From contig JBBEBQ010000018.1 in NCBI GenBank assembly GCA_040882285.1, positions 62,001 to 126,000 on the forward strand: a stretch of 64,000 nt of DNA. The letters run 5' to 3'. The stretch is from Gemmatimonadaceae bacterium (GTDB taxonomy: Bacteria > Gemmatimonadota > Gemmatimonadetes > Gemmatimonadales > Gemmatimonadaceae). The notes beneath the pieces are model-generated. The model was not told where the DNA came from. It saw only the letters and a list, made by a program, of their open reading frames with translations, and did not search any database. Position numbers and translations under genes: made by a program. Positions 1 through 10,261 of the stretch are shown in pieces. The stretch's first letter is position 1. Every line of letters begins with the position of its first letter.

Positions 1-2351
1 CGCCGGCGCGCGCCAGGGATTGTCGTCAGGACGATGTCAGGGTCGTACGTCAGCCGGCTCGTATCAGCGAACGTATAGCCCGCGGGTGGGGGAGCGAAGG
101 AATTCATGCGGCTTATCAGCGCTGCCCGGAGCGCATCGTTGCGGACCCAAATGATCGGAAGGACGAGCTCACCGGCGTTCTGGTCGAGAACCGGCGTGAA
201 GGTGATGCGATGCCGGACGGAGACGTTGGTGAGCGGGCTGTAGTTCTCCTCGAGGTTCCGGTCCACGAGTCCGGCGATGTCCTTGTTCATCCGGTTGGTG
301 TACAGCAGCTCCGCTTTCCACCGCGGCCCGAGAGTCTTCTCGAGTCCGATGACCCACTGATCCACATATGGCTGGCGGTAGCTCTCGACGCGGCCCGATT
401 CGTTCAGGATCGATTCGACCAGCGTCCCGAACCCCGTAAGCGGGTTGCGCATCGCGTCGCGCTCCGCTTCGGTGAAGACCGTGCGCGGATCCGAGATCGT
501 AGGCCCCTGGAGGTAGAACTGCTGGTTGCTGTACGCGTCCGCTCCCTCCGCTCGATCGAAGAAGAAGGAGCTCATTCCCTGGTGATACCGGCCCCAGTGC
601 GCTTTGAACACGAGCTCGTTCCGGGCGGTGACGTCCCACACAACGCCGAGCCGCGGGTCCACTGCCTGGTCGCGAGCGGCGCGAAAGCGGGGTCCCGCGC
701 TGTCGCTCGGCGTGAGGTAGCCCGCCCATCTTCCATACCGGACGCCGGGAGTGACCGTCAGCCCCGGGCGAATCGTGAGGTAGTCCTGCACGAACAGCGC
801 GGCATCTTCCACGTCCGACTCGAGCCGTATCTCTCCGCCCCATTCACTGGCCAGCTCACCCCACGTGGCCGGGTTGTTCGGATCGAATGCGCCGATCGAG
901 CCGCCGGAATACGGCCGCCAGGTGAGCCCGCCGTTGCGCGTGCGCTGCTGCTTCCACCACCCGCGCGTGTACTCGGCGCCGAGCACCAGCTCGTTCGCGC
1001 CCGCGGGGAGGGACTGCCGGGTCTTCCACGTGACGTTGCCGCCCAGGCTCCGCGGCTCCAGCCGGTCGTTGAAAACCGAGTTCTGGTAGCCGGGCTGGCG
1101 ACCTATGCGAAATACCTGAATCCCGGGAACCTTGTCGCCCGCGTAGCCGAGTCGCGACTCGATCGCGTCGAATCCCGCGATCCGCGCGTCGAATGAGCTT
1201 CCAGCAGTCGCGCGCGTGAACGCGAGCGAGTAGAAGTTTGCCGGAGCCGCGTACCTGCGTGCCGCGGTCGGATCGCTGATTCCATTCAGCTCGGCCCGCT
1301 CCACGTCTATGTCGGTGCGGCCGTACAACGCGTCGAGACGAACTCCGAGGGCGGGGAGCAGGCTCAGCTTGGCGAGTCCGCGCGCGTCGCTGAACTTCTG
1401 CATCGTGCTTCGGAAATCACCGTCCGCCGGCGTCGTGAGATCGGGTACCCGCACGTCGCGGGTGATCGCCTGTCCCGTGAAAAAATAGAACAGCCGGTCG
1501 CGCAGCAGCGGTCCGCGCAGCTCGCCGCTGATCTCGCGCCGCATGGTCTGCTCGGCGCCTTCTTCGTTCGACCGGACGTTGCTCGAGCTCAGGCCGGGTG
1601 CGATGTAGTTGAAGCGCAGCGCTCCCCGGAAGTCGTTGCTGCCGCTCTTGGTCACGGCGTTGATGATTCCGCCCTGGAAGCCGCCGTACTCGGCGCCGGC
1701 GCCGAGCCCGCGGACGATCAGCGACTCGATCCAGTCGATGCTCGGCGTGAGATAATCGCCGCCGAGTCCCGGGTGATTGACGCTCACTCCGTCGAGCTGA
1801 TAGTTGTTGGCCGCGTCCGCGCCGGCGCCCCACACGAATCCCTTGCGCGCGCCGGGCACGAGCTCCACGAGCGACGCCGCGTCGCGGCCCATCGGGATGA
1901 GCTTGACGTCCTCGACCGCGATCTGGCGCGTCATCTCGGTCGTGGTCGCATCGATGGCCGTCGGGCTGGCGACGACGCGCACGGTGGAGAGCTGCGTCGG
2001 GGAGCGGGTCAGCGTAACGCGGATTTGCGCCGTCTGTCCGGCGACGACGCGCAGCAGCGGCAGCTCGGCCTCGCGGAATCCGATTCGGCGCGCGCTGACG
2101 CGATACAGCCCGGGCTCGATCGTGCCGACGCGGAATCTTCCCTCGGAGTCGCTGGTGACGGCGTACGTCGCGGTGCCGTCGGTCTGTGTCAGTCGAACGG
2201 TGGACTCGCCCAGCGGCGCGCCCTCTTCAGAGACTACTACACCGATGAGCGCACCGGTGTTGACTCTCTCCTGCGCGGCGAGCGTTAGCGGGGCACAGGC
2301 GGCGGCGATGAGAAACAGGAACCGCGAAGACCAGCGTGCCTGACGAGGCAT
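1..2351 (-). CDS. TonB-dependent outer-membrane receptor, C-terminus outside window
   Basis: Continuous reading frame without a stop from 2351 to the left edge, at least 783 residues. The N-terminus is a signal peptide (hydrophobic FLFLIAAACAPLTLA then AQ). It is followed by a carboxypeptidase-regulatory-like beta-sandwich (about residues 30-110) and a plug domain with the signature residues YQLDGVSVNHPG and GGFQGGIINAVTKSGSN. The remainder reads as beta-barrel strands. Family role: energy-dependent uptake of a large or scarce ligand across the outer membrane, or SusC-like glycan import. The substrate cannot be told from sequence. An alternative ATG lies three codons upstream at 2360. No partner SusD gene is seen in the window. 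Family call is firm; ligand unknown. Confidence 0.9.
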   Translation of the reverse strand, partial: MPRQARWSSRFLFLIAAACAPLTLAAQERVNTGALIGVVVSEEGAPLGESTVRLTQTDGTATYAVTSDSEGRFRVGTIEPGLYRVSARRIGFREAELPLLRVVAGQTAQIRVTLTRSPTQLSTVRVVASPTAIDATTTEMTRQIAVEDVKLIPMGRDAASLVELVPGARKGFVWGAGADAANNYQLDGVSVNHPGLGGDYLTPSIDWIESLIVRGLGAGAEYGGFQGGIINAVTKSGSNDFRGALRFNYIAPGLSSSNVRSNEEGAEQTMRREISGELRGPLLRDRLFYFFTGQAITRDVRVPDLTTPADGDFRSTMQKFSDARGLAKLSLLPALGVRLDALYGRTDIDVERAELNGISDPTAARRYAAPANFYSLAFTRATAGSSFDARIAGFDAIESRLGYAGDKVPGIQVFRIGRQPGYQNSVFNDRLEPRSLGGNVTWKTRQSLPAGANELVLGAEYTRGWWKQQRTRNGGLTWRPYSGGSIGAFDPNNPATWGELASEWGGEIRLESDVEDAALFVQDYLTIRPGLTVTPGVRYGRWAGYLTPSDSAGPRFRAARDQAVDPRLGVVWDVTARNELVFKAHWGRYHQGMSSFFFDRAEGADAYSNQQFYLQGPTISDPRTVFTEAERDAMRNPLTGFGTLVESILNESGRVESYRQPYVDQWVIGLEKTLGPRWKAELLYTNRMNKDIAGLVDRNLEENYSPLTNVSVRHRITFTPVLDQNAGELVLPIIWVRNDALRAALISRMNSFAPPPAGYTFADTSRLTYDPDIVLTTIPGARR

Positions 2352-2417
2352 GTATTCCATGCGTGTCCGGGTGAATGGTGGATCCGGCCGAACCGCCCGA
2401 TCATCGATCTGTCGGCG

Positions 2418-2897
2418 CTATGCGAGCGTGGCGCGCAGCTTGGCCAGGTGGTGGAAGCTGTGGCGCAGCGCGTGGTCCTCGATGAAGAACTGCGTCGTCA
2501 GCGGAGCGTCGTGGTTCAGCGACACCGGCGCCGCTTTGTCCAGCTGGGCGTCGCTCAGCGCGCGTACCGCGTCGGCGGCCGCCTTGCTGTTTTTGCGAAG
2601 CAGCTCCACGGTATCGCGCTTGCCGGCGTTGGCGTTCTCGCCCGCGTGCTTGGCGTTCACGTCCGCCACCGCGGCCCACGTCACGCCGACGATCGGCTTG
2701 CCGGAGGCGAGCGTCCGCGCCAGGTCGATCTCGAGTGGGTAGATGCTGGCGACGTGATTGATGATCACGCCCGCGGTTCTGCCGTCAGGCGGAATCGTTC
2801 TCCGCCATTGGTCGTCGGACAATCCTTCAGCGAAGGCGGCGAGTGCCGCGGCACCCTGCTCGATACGATCGGCTAGCGCGTCGGCGCGTTGTCCCAT
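2418..2897 (-). CDS. DinB-like four-helix protein
   Basis: 159 residues. The pattern is typical of the DinB/YfiT-like superfamily: a long first helix, GVIINHVASIYPLEI in the position of the first metal-binding His region, and a C-terminal ALRHSFHHLAKLRATL helix with clustered histidines. Members are putative metal-dependent transferases, often thiol transferases or stress-induced proteins, and are cytoplasmic. The start has an AGGGATCA ribosome-binding site just upstream. It stands alone between the receptor and the GH20 gene, so context gives no substrate. Confidence 0.7.
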   Translation of the reverse strand: MGQRADALADRIEQGAAALAAFAEGLSDDQWRRTIPPDGRTAGVIINHVASIYPLEIDLARTLASGKPIVGVTWAAVADVNAKHAGENANAGKRDTVELLRKNSKAAADAVRALSDAQLDKAAPVSLNHDAPLTTQFFIEDHALRHSFHHLAKLRATLA

Positions 2898-3011
2898 TGA
2901 TGATCCCTGAGTTATGGTGGCGTAAGCTGCGAAACGATCCGGTCATATTGCGATGCGGGCGCGAAATGGCGCAAGCCGTCCGGGCCGCTTGCACGGCCCG
3001 CCCGTGCATGC

Positions 3012-4634
3012 TCAACGCCAGGGAATCTGCGGCGACCTGTAGAAGTTGACTCCGAGCGCCGACAATCGCGGCCCGTGCGCCGCGAGGCGCGCGCGAAAAT
3101 CCTCCCAGGTGCGTCGCTGCTGCGGCGACCAGCCGAGCTCGGCCACGGCGACGAGGCGGGGGAAAGCCATGTACTGGTAGTCGGCGAGGGTCACGACGGT
3201 CTCGGCCCACAGCGGCGCTTCGATGCCTACGATCGCGCTCTCAGGGATTCCGGCGACGAGCCGCGCGGGATCCCAGTCGTAGGAAGTGCGCACATCCACA
3301 TACCCGGCCCACTTCAAGCCGAGAGCAGTGGACGAGTCGTACTTCATGTCCAGATAAACCTTCTGGGCCGGGGAGAAAATGAAGCGCGCGCCCTGGGCGA
3401 TCGCCTCGCGCGCGGGCGCATTGGGCCGCCAGTATTGCACGACCGTCGTGGGAGCGAGCTTCGCCTCTCCGATCTCGTCCCAGCCGATCATCACCTTGCC
3501 GTGCGACTGCACGATGGACTGCACGCGGTCGATGAAGCCCCCGTACTCCTGCGCGGTCAGTGTCTTGACCTCGTCGCCGCCGATGTGGAACCAGCGGCCG
3601 GGTGTGAGCGCGCTGATCTCGCGGATCACGTCGTCGACGAACTTGTAGGTGATGTCCTTCGTCACGCACAGCGAGCTGAATCCCACGCGCGTACCGGTGT
3701 ACAGCTCCCGCGCGCGGCCGTCGCAGTTGAGCTCCGCGTACGACGCGAGGGCGGCGTTGATGTGCCCGGGCATGTCGATCTCGGGCACGATCGTGATGAA
3801 TCGCCGGCGCGCGTATTCCACGAGATCCGAGTACTCGGCCTGCGTGTAGAAGCCGCCCGCGCCCCCGCCGACGGCCGTGCTCCCGCCGTGCAGCGCGAGA
3901 TTCGGCCACGACTTGATCTCGATCCGCCAGCCCTGATCGTCGGCCAGGTGCAGGTGGAGGCGGTTGAGCTTGTACAGCGCCATCACGTCGATGAAGCGCT
4001 TCACATCCGCGGGCTTCAGGAAATGGCGCGACACGTCCAGCATGGCGCCGCGCCACTCGAAGCGCGGCCGGTCGATTATGTCACCGGCAGCGACGGCGAA
4101 CCGTTGCGGGGCCTGCCCGCGCTCGACTTCGACCGGCAGGAGCTGCCGCAGCGTCTGAATTGCGTAGAACAGTCCGGCTGGTCGCGCTGCCGCTGCCGTG
4201 ATACGGTCGGGGGCGATGGTGAGACGGTAGCCTTCCGCGCCGAGGGAGTCGAGCGACGCATCGATGAGGAGATTGATGCCTGGGGCGGCCGGTCCTGATT
4301 GCAGAGGCGAGACCGGGCGGGATTGTCCCGGCCCGACCGGGATGAGGCGGGCCAGGTCATTGGCCAGTCGGAGGGCTTCCGCGTCCGCCGGGCCGACGTG
4401 AATGCGCGTCGAGCCCGATATGACGAATGGCCGCTCACCCGCCAAGCCGCCCGCGGCGGGAGCCGGGAGCAGCGCGACCTCCGAGGGGGCCGGCACCGGC
4501 GGCCCCTGGACAGGAGCTGCTGGGGGCTCTTCCGCGTGCATGGCCGGAGGGCCGGAGCAGCCGACCGCGCCCACTCCCGCCAGGAGAAATGCAGCTCCCG
4601 CCAACGCCCTGCCGTCTCGGAGCGTAAAATTCAT
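3012..4634 (-). CDS. GH20 beta-N-acetylhexosaminidase lipoprotein
   Basis: 540 residues from the ATG at 4634, which has GGAATGAG upstream. A longer frame starts at 4667 but would put extra residues ahead of the signal peptide. Lipoprotein signal ends at Cys26 (VGAVGC). Domains: GH20b-like alpha/beta region (about 60-190), then the catalytic TIM barrel beginning near [14 protein letters not shown]. The GH20 acid/base pair is visible as Asp354-Glu355 in HIGGDE, and the barrel end carries APLWAE. Expected reaction: release of terminal GlcNAc or GalNAc from chitin oligomers, glycans or peptidoglycan fragments in the periplasm or at the cell surface. Divergent from the metalloprotease at 4677, with only about 40 bp between them. 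Confidence 0.93.
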   Translation of the reverse strand: MNFTLRDGRALAGAAFLLAGVGAVGCSGPPAMHAEEPPAAPVQGPPVPAPSEVALLPAPAAGGLAGERPFVISGSTRIHVGPADAEALRLANDLARLIPVGPGQSRPVSPLQSGPAAPGINLLIDASLDSLGAEGYRLTIAPDRITAAAARPAGLFYAIQTLRQLLPVEVERGQAPQRFAVAAGDIIDRPRFEWRGAMLDVSRHFLKPADVKRFIDVMALYKLNRLHLHLADDQGWRIEIKSWPNLALHGGSTAVGGGAGGFYTQAEYSDLVEYARRRFITIVPEIDMPGHINAALASYAELNCDGRARELYTGTRVGFSSLCVTKDITYKFVDDVIREISALTPGRWFHIGGDEVKTLTAQEYGGFIDRVQSIVQSHGKVMIGWDEIGEAKLAPTTVVQYWRPNAPAREAIAQGARFIFSPAQKVYLDMKYDSSTALGLKWAGYVDVRTSYDWDPARLVAGIPESAIVGIEAPLWAETVVTLADYQYMAFPRLVAVAELGWSPQQRRTWEDFRARLAAHGPRLSALGVNFYRSPQIPWR

Positions 4635-4676
4635 GATCTCATTCCACCGTTTCACGTGAACCCACACCTCACACTC

Positions 4677-7211
4677 ATGCGATACAAGATCCTGTCCTTG
4701 GCACCAGCACTTCTGCTCGCCGCCTGTGCCCGGTCGACGACGCCTCCCGCGGCACCCTCACCAGCCGGCGCCGGACCACGCGCCGCCGCTACTCCCGGCG
4801 ACTCCGCCACGGGCGGACGCGCCGCGGCGAGCACGCCGAGCCCGCGTCCCTACAACAGGGTTATTACCCCGGAAGCTATCACCCGGCGCGGCATGTTCGC
4901 CGTACATAGGGTAGGCGACAAGCTCTTTTTCGAAATCCCGCGGAAGGAGCTGTACAAGGACATGCTCATCGTGGGCCGGTACGCCCGCGCCGCGGCGAGG
5001 GATCCCCTGACCCCGGGCGGCGGCTTCGGCTCTTACGTCGGGGACCAGTTCGGGGAGCGTACGCTGCGCTGGGACCGGAGCGGGAACAGGATCATCCTGC
5101 GGTCGCCGTCGTTCACGATCACGGCGGACACCGGCCTCTCCGTGTACCGCGCGGTCGAAGCATCCAACTATCCGCCGATCATCGCGGTGTTCAACGTGGA
5201 GTCGTGGGGCCCGGACAGCGCCGCCGTGATCGACGTCACCCGGCTTTTCACCACGGCCATTCCTGAGGTCGCGGCGATCCGCGGCAGCATCGACGCGCAG
5301 CGCTCGTTCGTTGAGCGCGCGATCGCGTTCCCGGACAATGTGGAGATCGAGGCTACCCAGACGGGAACTCCGACGCCCCCGTCCGGCATTGCCGCCCCTG
5401 GTGGTGGCGGGTCCAGCGCGCCGCGCGAGGCGCAGAGCGTGCTCGCCCACTGGAGCCTGGTACGGCTTCCCGAGCAGCCGATGATGCCGCGGCGCTTCGA
5501 CGAGCGGGTCGGGTTCTTCTCCATCCGACAGGTCGACTTCGGCACGCCCGAGCATCGCTCGGCCGTGCGCCGTTACATCACGCGCTACCGGCTGGAATGC
5601 TCGGAGCGCAGGGAAGGAGATCTCTGCTACCCGAAGAAGCCGATCACGTATTACGTGGATCCGGCGACACCCGAGGTGTGGAAGCCGTTCGTTCGCGCCG
5701 GCATAGTCGAGTGGCAGTCGGCGTACGAGGCGGCCGGCTTCAAGGATGGAATCGTCGCCGGGGAAGTGCCGGCCAACGACCCGGATTGGTCGCCCGAGGA
5801 TGTCCGTCACACCATGATCCGCTGGCTGCCGTCCACGGTCGAGAACGCCGTCGGACCGCACGTGCACGATCCGCGCACAGGGGAGATCCTGAACGGCTCG
5901 GTGCGGATGTTCCACAACATTCTCAACCTGCAGCGCGCCTGGTACTTCACGCAGGCGTCGCCGCTCGACCCTCGCGCACGCCGGCTGCCGTTTCCGGACT
6001 CGCTGATGGGCCGGCTGCTGCAGTTCGTGGTCGCGCACGAGATCGGTCATACGATCGGACTGCAGCACGACCAGATCGGCAGCTCGACGTATCCGGCCGA
6101 CAGCGTTCGCAGCCGCACGTGGACCGCGCGCATGGGACACAGCCCGAGCATCATGGATTACTCGCGGTTCAACTACGTGGCGCAGCCGGAGGACAGCATC
6201 GCGCTCAAGGATCTGATTCCGCGCGTGGGGCCGTACGACGAGTACGCGATCATGTGGGGCTACAAGCCGATCCCGGGCGTCAGGACTCCGGACCAGGAGC
6301 TGCCGGTGCTGGACCAGTGGGCCCGGATGCAGGACACGATTCCGTGGTACCGGTTCGCGGCTTCGAACGCGTTCGGCTCGACGGGGACCCAGAGCGAGGC
6401 GGTGGGTGACGCGGATCCGGTGAAGTCCACGGCGCTCGGCTTCCGTAACATCGAGCGCGTGGTCGGCTACATCGCGGCGGCGGCGATACGTCCAGGCGAG
6501 GACAACAGCGACCTGCGCGAGCTGTACGACAGGACGGTGGGGCAGTGGGCCAACGAAGCCAACCACGTCGCGACGCTCGTCGGCGGCGGGACGGTGCAGC
6601 ACAAGTCCGGCAGCCAGCCGGGTCCGGTGTACACGCCGGTGAGTCGCGCGCGGCAGGTCGAAGCCGTCCGCTTCATCAATCAGAACGTCTTCCGCACGCC
6701 CACGTATCTGATCCGCCCGGAGATCGCGGCCCGCATCGAGGCGTACGGGATGATCCGACGGATCAACAACGCGCAGGCGCGCGTGCTGAGGAACCTGCTC
6801 GACGACGGCAGGCTCAACCGGCTGCTCGAGCAGGAGGCGCTGGCCGACAGCCCGTCGGAGACGTATCTGCTGTCGCGCATGCTGGACGATCTGCGGCGCG
6901 GACTGTGGTCCGAGCTGTTCACCGCGCGGCCCGTGATCGACGCGTACCGCCGGGAATTACAGATGGATTATCTCAACGAGATAGACGAGAAGATCAATGT
7001 TCCCGCGACCACGAGAGTTGTCACGCCACCGCCGGGCTTCACTCCGTCGGCGCCGCTGTCCGATGACGCCAGGTCCCAGCTGCGCGGCGAGCTGGTGACG
7101 CTGCGGGGCGAGGTGCAGCGCGCGATCCCGAGGGCTGGTGACAGGTCGACACAGCTGCACCTGCAGGGAGCGCTGTACAGAATAGGAGCGATACTCGATC
7201 CGAAGAAATAA
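4677..7211 (+). CDS. Zinc metalloprotease lipoprotein, DUF5117/DUF4953 type
   Basis: 844 residues from the ATG at 4677; the open frame extends further upstream, but this Met begins a lipoprotein signal ([11 protein letters not shown]). The metzincin-like zinc site [12 protein letters not shown] starts at His454, and a Met-turn region [10 protein letters not shown] follows about 45 residues later. N-terminal beta-rich DUF5118/DUF5117-type segments precede the protease domain, and a long C-terminal helical region follows. Proteins of this type are secreted or lipid-anchored peptidases common in Bacteroidota and Gemmatimonadota; natural substrates are unknown. No operon partner: the neighbour upstream is divergent and the tRNA downstream is on the other strand. 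Confidence 0.88.
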   Translation: MRYKILSLAPALLLAACARSTTPPAAPSPAGAGPRAAATPGDSATGGRAAASTPSPRPYNRVITPEAITRRGMFAVHRVGDKLFFEIPRKELYKDMLIVGRYARAAARDPLTPGGGFGSYVGDQFGERTLRWDRSGNRIILRSPSFTITADTGLSVYRAVEASNYPPIIAVFNVESWGPDSAAVIDVTRLFTTAIPEVAAIRGSIDAQRSFVERAIAFPDNVEIEATQTGTPTPPSGIAAPGGGGSSAPREAQSVLAHWSLVRLPEQPMMPRRFDERVGFFSIRQVDFGTPEHRSAVRRYITRYRLECSERREGDLCYPKKPITYYVDPATPEVWKPFVRAGIVEWQSAYEAAGFKDGIVAGEVPANDPDWSPEDVRHTMIRWLPSTVENAVGPHVHDPRTGEILNGSVRMFHNILNLQRAWYFTQASPLDPRARRLPFPDSLMGRLLQFVVAHEIGHTIGLQHDQIGSSTYPADSVRSRTWTARMGHSPSIMDYSRFNYVAQPEDSIALKDLIPRVGPYDEYAIMWGYKPIPGVRTPDQELPVLDQWARMQDTIPWYRFAASNAFGSTGTQSEAVGDADPVKSTALGFRNIERVVGYIAAAAIRPGEDNSDLRELYDRTVGQWANEANHVATLVGGGTVQHKSGSQPGPVYTPVSRARQVEAVRFINQNVFRTPTYLIRPEIAARIEAYGMIRRINNAQARVLRNLLDDGRLNRLLEQEALADSPSETYLLSRMLDDLRRGLWSELFTARPVIDAYRRELQMDYLNEIDEKINVPATTRVVTPPPGFTPSAPLSDDARSQLRGELVTLRGEVQRAIPRAGDRSTQLHLQGALYRIGAILDPKK

Positions 7212-7247
7212 CTATAGAGCAGTTATCAGTAAGGGAGCGCAGGCGTT

Positions 7248-7324
7248 GTGCGTTTCCTGTTTTTGCGTAGTCCGTTTGACCGTTACTACGGCCTAACGGG
7301 ACGACGGAACGACGGGAAACGCAC
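7248..7324. repeat. Long-range inverted repeat after the metalloprotease gene
   Basis: A perfect 10-bp inverted repeat, gtgcgtttcc at 7248-7257 and ggaaacgcac at 7315-7324, encloses about 57 bp that contains a further gtagt/actac pairing. It begins 36 bp after the stop of the metalloprotease and could fold as a branched structure. A loosely similar stretch (cgttac...acggcc...aac) lies near 12630 in another intergenic region. No clear poly-T follows, so a terminator role is uncertain. Confidence 0.45.
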
Positions 7325-7365
7325 AGCGCTCGCTGTTTCATCGGCGAACGTGGCTGAGAAAAAAA

Positions 7366-7438
7366 CTGGGGCGGCAGGATTCGAACCTGCAACTTCCTGA
7401 TTAACAGTCAGGCGGTCTGCCAGTTGACCTACACCCCA
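7366..7438 (-). tRNA. tRNA-Asn (GTT)
   Basis: Complete cloverleaf on the minus strand. Acceptor TGGGGTG pairs with CGCCCCA (one G-T pair); D-arm GGTC/GACC; anticodon arm CCTGA/TCAGG with loop CTGTTAA giving anticodon GTT; T-arm GCAGG/CCTGC with loop TTCGAAT. The discriminator base is G, as in bacterial tRNA-Asn. CCA is not encoded (AG then TTTTTTT-like sequence follows). Confidence 0.97.
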
Positions 7439-7478
7439 TCAAAAACGGTGACTAGTGGCTAGTGACTAGTGACTGGTG

Positions 7479-7515
7479 AAAAAGAAAAAAGCCCGCCGGA
7501 TCGAGTCTGGCGGGC
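7479..7515 (-). terminator. Rho-independent terminator-like hairpin
   Basis: Stem gcccgcc (7491-7497) with ggcgggc (7509-7515), 11-nt loop. Read on the minus strand the stem is followed by TTTTTTCTTTTT. It would end minus-strand transcription coming from the trehalose operon before the tRNA gene. Confidence 0.7.
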
Positions 7516-7699
7516 GCAGCAACGCAGTTGGAACACACGCGCGCGAGCTAGCCAGACCTCCCGGAGAGGAAATTGTGGCAATTCGACGGCAGGTAATTCA
7601 GCGCGAGCTTCATGATTGCAAGGTGAGGCGGGCGGGGGAGGATGTCAAGCAGGAGAAGAACAGTTATGCCGGAGGAGTCGGGCATCGTCGCGGAAGGTA

Positions 7700-7737
7700 G
7701 GCTCCAGGAATATTCCGTCTGGAATATCCCTGGAGCC
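7700..7737. repeat. 17-bp-stem palindrome just after the GH15 stop codon
   Basis: Positions 7700-7716 pair with 7721-7737 around a 4-nt loop (gtct), with one mismatch (7709/7728). It begins 12 bp past the GH15 stop. The core tccaggaatattcc recurs in the element at 12735-12761, also just past a minus-strand stop. There is no T-tract, so it may act as an mRNA 3'-end stabiliser or be a small dispersed repeat. Confidence 0.7.
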
Positions 7738-7748
7738 ATTCCCGTCGG

Positions 7749-9533
7749 TCAGTAGGCCTGGTCCCAGTTGGCCGACAACCTGCTGGCCGAATCGATGATC
7801 CCCACCATGCTGTAGGTCTGCACGAAGTTCCCCCACTGCTCGCACGTCCCGGGGTCTATGTCCTCCGCCAGGAGGCCGTGCCGGTTTCGGCAGGTGAGCA
7901 GGTGCTCGAACAGAACCCGCGCCTCCTCCCGCTCGCCGATGGCCGCCAGCGCGTTGATGTACCAGAAGGTGCACACGACAAACGCGTTCGTGGGCGTGCC
8001 GAAGTCGTCCGGCTCGGTGTAGCGGAAGATCATCTGTCCGCGGCGCAGCTCGCGCTCGATTGCGCGCACGGTCCCCACGAACCGCGGATCGTCGGGGCTC
8101 ACGAAGCCGACCTCGTGCAGCCGCAGCAGGCTGGCGTCGAGCGTGGAGCCGTCCATCGTCGCGACGAAACTGTTGAGCTCCGCGTTCCACGAGCGGCGGG
8201 ATATCACGGCGTGAATCCGGTCGGCGTGGGCGCGCCAGTACGCGGCCTTTTCCGGCAGCTCCAGATGCGCGGCGATTCGAGCGAGCCGGTCGCAGCCGGC
8301 CCAGCACATGACGCTGGAGAAAGTGTGCACGTGATTCGACCCGCGCAGCTCCCATATGCCCGCATCCGGCTGATCGAACAGCTTCGCCGCCTGCTCGCCC
8401 AGGTACTCGAGACGGGGGAACAGGGAATCGTCTTCCCGCCGCACGAGGCGGTGATCGAAGAACACGTGCGGCGCGGCCAGTATGGCCGAGCCGTACACGT
8501 CGTGCTGCACCTGCCTGTGCGCGTCGTTGCCGATTCGCACGGGGCCGATTCCGCGGTACCCGGGGAGCGCTTGCGCGACGTGCTCGCCGGGGACCGGGCG
8601 GCCGGTGATCCCGTACATGGGCTTGAGGGGCTCGTCACCGACGTCCGCCACGATGTTCAGGATATAGCCAAGGTATCGCTCCATCGTGCGCGTAGCGCCC
8701 AGGCGGTTGAGCGCGTTGACCACGAAGTACGCGTCGCGAATCCAGCAGTACCTGTAGTCCCAGTTGCGGGTGGTGCCCGGCGCTTCCGGGATCGAAGTCG
8801 TCACGGCCGCGATGATCGCGCCGGTGTCCTCGACCACGTTCAGCTTGAGGCTGATCGCGGCGCGAATAACCTCCTCCTGCCACTCGAACGGGATGGCCAG
8901 GGAGCGAACCCACTTTCTCCAGTGCGACAGCGTCTCCTCGAACATGTGCCGGCCGAGCGACGCGACGGAGCCCATGATCGTCTCGTCGGGTCCGAGGACG
9001 AGCGTGTGGGTGTCCTCGACGAAGAACGTGTTCTCCTCGATGACCGCGGAGATCGGGAGCGTCGTCGTGAGCCGCAGCACCGCCTCGCCGCCGTAGTACC
9101 GGACGTGGTGGCTGCCGACTGTGGTAGCCAACCGCTCTCCGCCGTAGTTCTTCATCGGCCTCAGCCGCACTCTCGCCCGGGGCGATCCGCTCACGCGCTT
9201 GATCTGTCGCACCAGCATCATCGGGCAGAACATCCGCTCGTACTGATCGAAGCGCGGCGCGAAGTCGGTAACCTCGATGCAGCCGTCGCTCGCGTCGAAC
9301 AGGCGGGTCACCAGTATGGCGGAGTTGGCGAGATACTCCTGCTCGGCGCGCGTCTGGTCCGCGAGCTCGATGGCGAATATCCCCTGCGGGTCCTCTTCCG
9401 CTCCGCGCAACAGGGAGCAGAACGCCGGGTCCCCGTCGAACCGGGGAAAACAGCACCAGCAGATGGTCCCAGCCGGGTCGACGAGCGCGCCGATCGTGCC
9501 GTTGCCTATGAGCGCCAGGTCGAGCGTGCTCAT
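7749..9533 (-). CDS. Glycoside hydrolase family 15 (glucoamylase/trehalase-like)
   Basis: 594 residues from the ATG at 9533; the open frame continues upstream inside otsB, but the 4-bp ATGA overlap (9530-9533) marks coupled translation. N-terminal beta domain (LIGNGTIGALVDPAGTICWCCFPRFDG), then an alpha/alpha6 barrel with the GH15 motifs NWDYRYCWIRDA, DAGIWELRG and AEDIDPGTCEQWGN; the two catalytic Glu lie in the latter two. No signal peptide, so cytoplasmic. With otsA and otsB upstream, the likely job is trehalose hydrolysis (family-15 trehalase) or trimming of a related alpha-glucoside. Glucoamylase is the alternative. Confidence 0.92.
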   Translation of the reverse strand: MSTLDLALIGNGTIGALVDPAGTICWCCFPRFDGDPAFCSLLRGAEEDPQGIFAIELADQTRAEQEYLANSAILVTRLFDASDGCIEVTDFAPRFDQYERMFCPMMLVRQIKRVSGSPRARVRLRPMKNYGGERLATTVGSHHVRYYGGEAVLRLTTTLPISAVIEENTFFVEDTHTLVLGPDETIMGSVASLGRHMFEETLSHWRKWVRSLAIPFEWQEEVIRAAISLKLNVVEDTGAIIAAVTTSIPEAPGTTRNWDYRYCWIRDAYFVVNALNRLGATRTMERYLGYILNIVADVGDEPLKPMYGITGRPVPGEHVAQALPGYRGIGPVRIGNDAHRQVQHDVYGSAILAAPHVFFDHRLVRREDDSLFPRLEYLGEQAAKLFDQPDAGIWELRGSNHVHTFSSVMCWAGCDRLARIAAHLELPEKAAYWRAHADRIHAVISRRSWNAELNSFVATMDGSTLDASLLRLHEVGFVSPDDPRFVGTVRAIERELRRGQMIFRYTEPDDFGTPTNAFVVCTFWYINALAAIGEREEARVLFEHLLTCRNRHGLLAEDIDPGTCEQWGNFVQTYSMVGIIDSASRLSANWDQAY

Positions 9534-10261
9534 CTGGTGTCCAGCCACCGGCGGACGGCCCGGACGTCCTTCAGCCTGAAGCGGGCGCCGGTCTTTCCGG
9601 GGCCGACCTTGATGGAGATTCCGTTCGCCTCGTTGACGACGGCGAACGCGTACTCGTCGGTCGCGTCGTCGCCGAGGAACACCGGCGTCCGCCCGCGAAA
9701 CGGCGGCTCGCGCATGAACTCCTGCACCGCGACGCCCTTGTCCTTGCCGGCGGGCTTGAGCTCCACGACGCGCTTGCCTTCCTGCAGCACGTACTCGGGC
9801 CCCAGCTCCGCGCACAGCCTGCGCATCAACGTGTGGACGTGGCCCGCGAGCTCGGGAACGGCGCGGTAGTGCAGCGCCAGCGAGAGGCCCTTCTGCTCGA
9901 GCAGGAGGCCGGAGTATTTCCTCACCTCCCGCTCGAGCCTGCCGGCCGCGCGCTCCAGCCCGTTCGACTGCTCTTCGTGGGCAGTGACGCGGCCCGTCGC
10001 GTCCCGCCTTTCCAGCCCGTGCTGGCCCGCCATGGGCAGGCAGGGCTCGCTGATGAGACTGCCGATGTCGCTGATCGATCGTCCGCTGATGAGCGCGACG
10101 GCTCCGCCGGCGAACTCGCTCAGCTCCGTGAGCAGCGTCTGCACCTCCTCGTCGAGACGCACGTCCGCGGGGGACGGGGCGATGTCCAGGAGCGTGCCGT
10201 CGAGGTCGACGAAATAGGCCCAGTCGGCGCGCGGCGCGGGCGCCGTGTCGTCAGCCTTCAT
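9530..10261 (-). CDS. otsB: Trehalose-6-phosphate phosphatase
   Basis: 243 residues, HAD superfamily. Motif I is FVDLDGTLLDIAPSP, motif II lies in ALISGRS, and the C-terminal acidic motif is FLGDDATDEYAF. The cap-region PMAGQHGLE is typical of OtsB. It removes phosphate from trehalose-6-phosphate in the cytoplasm. Its start overlaps the end of otsA by 11 bp and its stop overlaps the GH15 start, so all three are one transcription unit. Confidence 0.95.
   Translation of the reverse strand: MKADDTAPAPRADWAYFVDLDGTLLDIAPSPADVRLDEEVQTLLTELSEFAGGAVALISGRSISDIGSLISEPCLPMAGQHGLERRDATGRVTAHEEQSNGLERAAGRLEREVRKYSGLLLEQKGLSLALHYRAVPELAGHVHTLMRRLCAELGPEYVLQEGKRVVELKPAGKDKGVAVQEFMREPPFRGRTPVFLGDDATDEYAFAVVNEANGISIKVGPGKTGARFRLKDVRAVRRWLDTR

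Larger units (their letters stand above)
7439..7748. other. Intergenic stretch between tRNA-Asn and GH15 gene
   Basis: 310 bp with no convincing gene. It holds overlapping copies of actagtg/gtgacta (7449-7478), a hairpin with an A/T tract (7479-7515) and a long palindrome (7700-7737), described separately. Short open frames exist on both strands but show no family resemblance and no convincing ribosome-binding site. Confidence 0.6.

Noticed and set aside
210-1196. Long plus-strand frame opposite the TonB receptor
   Set aside because: Shadow of the receptor coding frame; Arg/Val-rich with no family features.
7449-7478. Short actagtg/gtgacta repeats as a CRISPR or attachment site
   Set aside because: Units are only 7-8 bp and overlap; no spacers, integrase or cas genes nearby.
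7476-7700. Short plus-strand frame beginning with Lys-rich sequence
   Set aside because: Starts inside the terminator hairpin and has no family resemblance.
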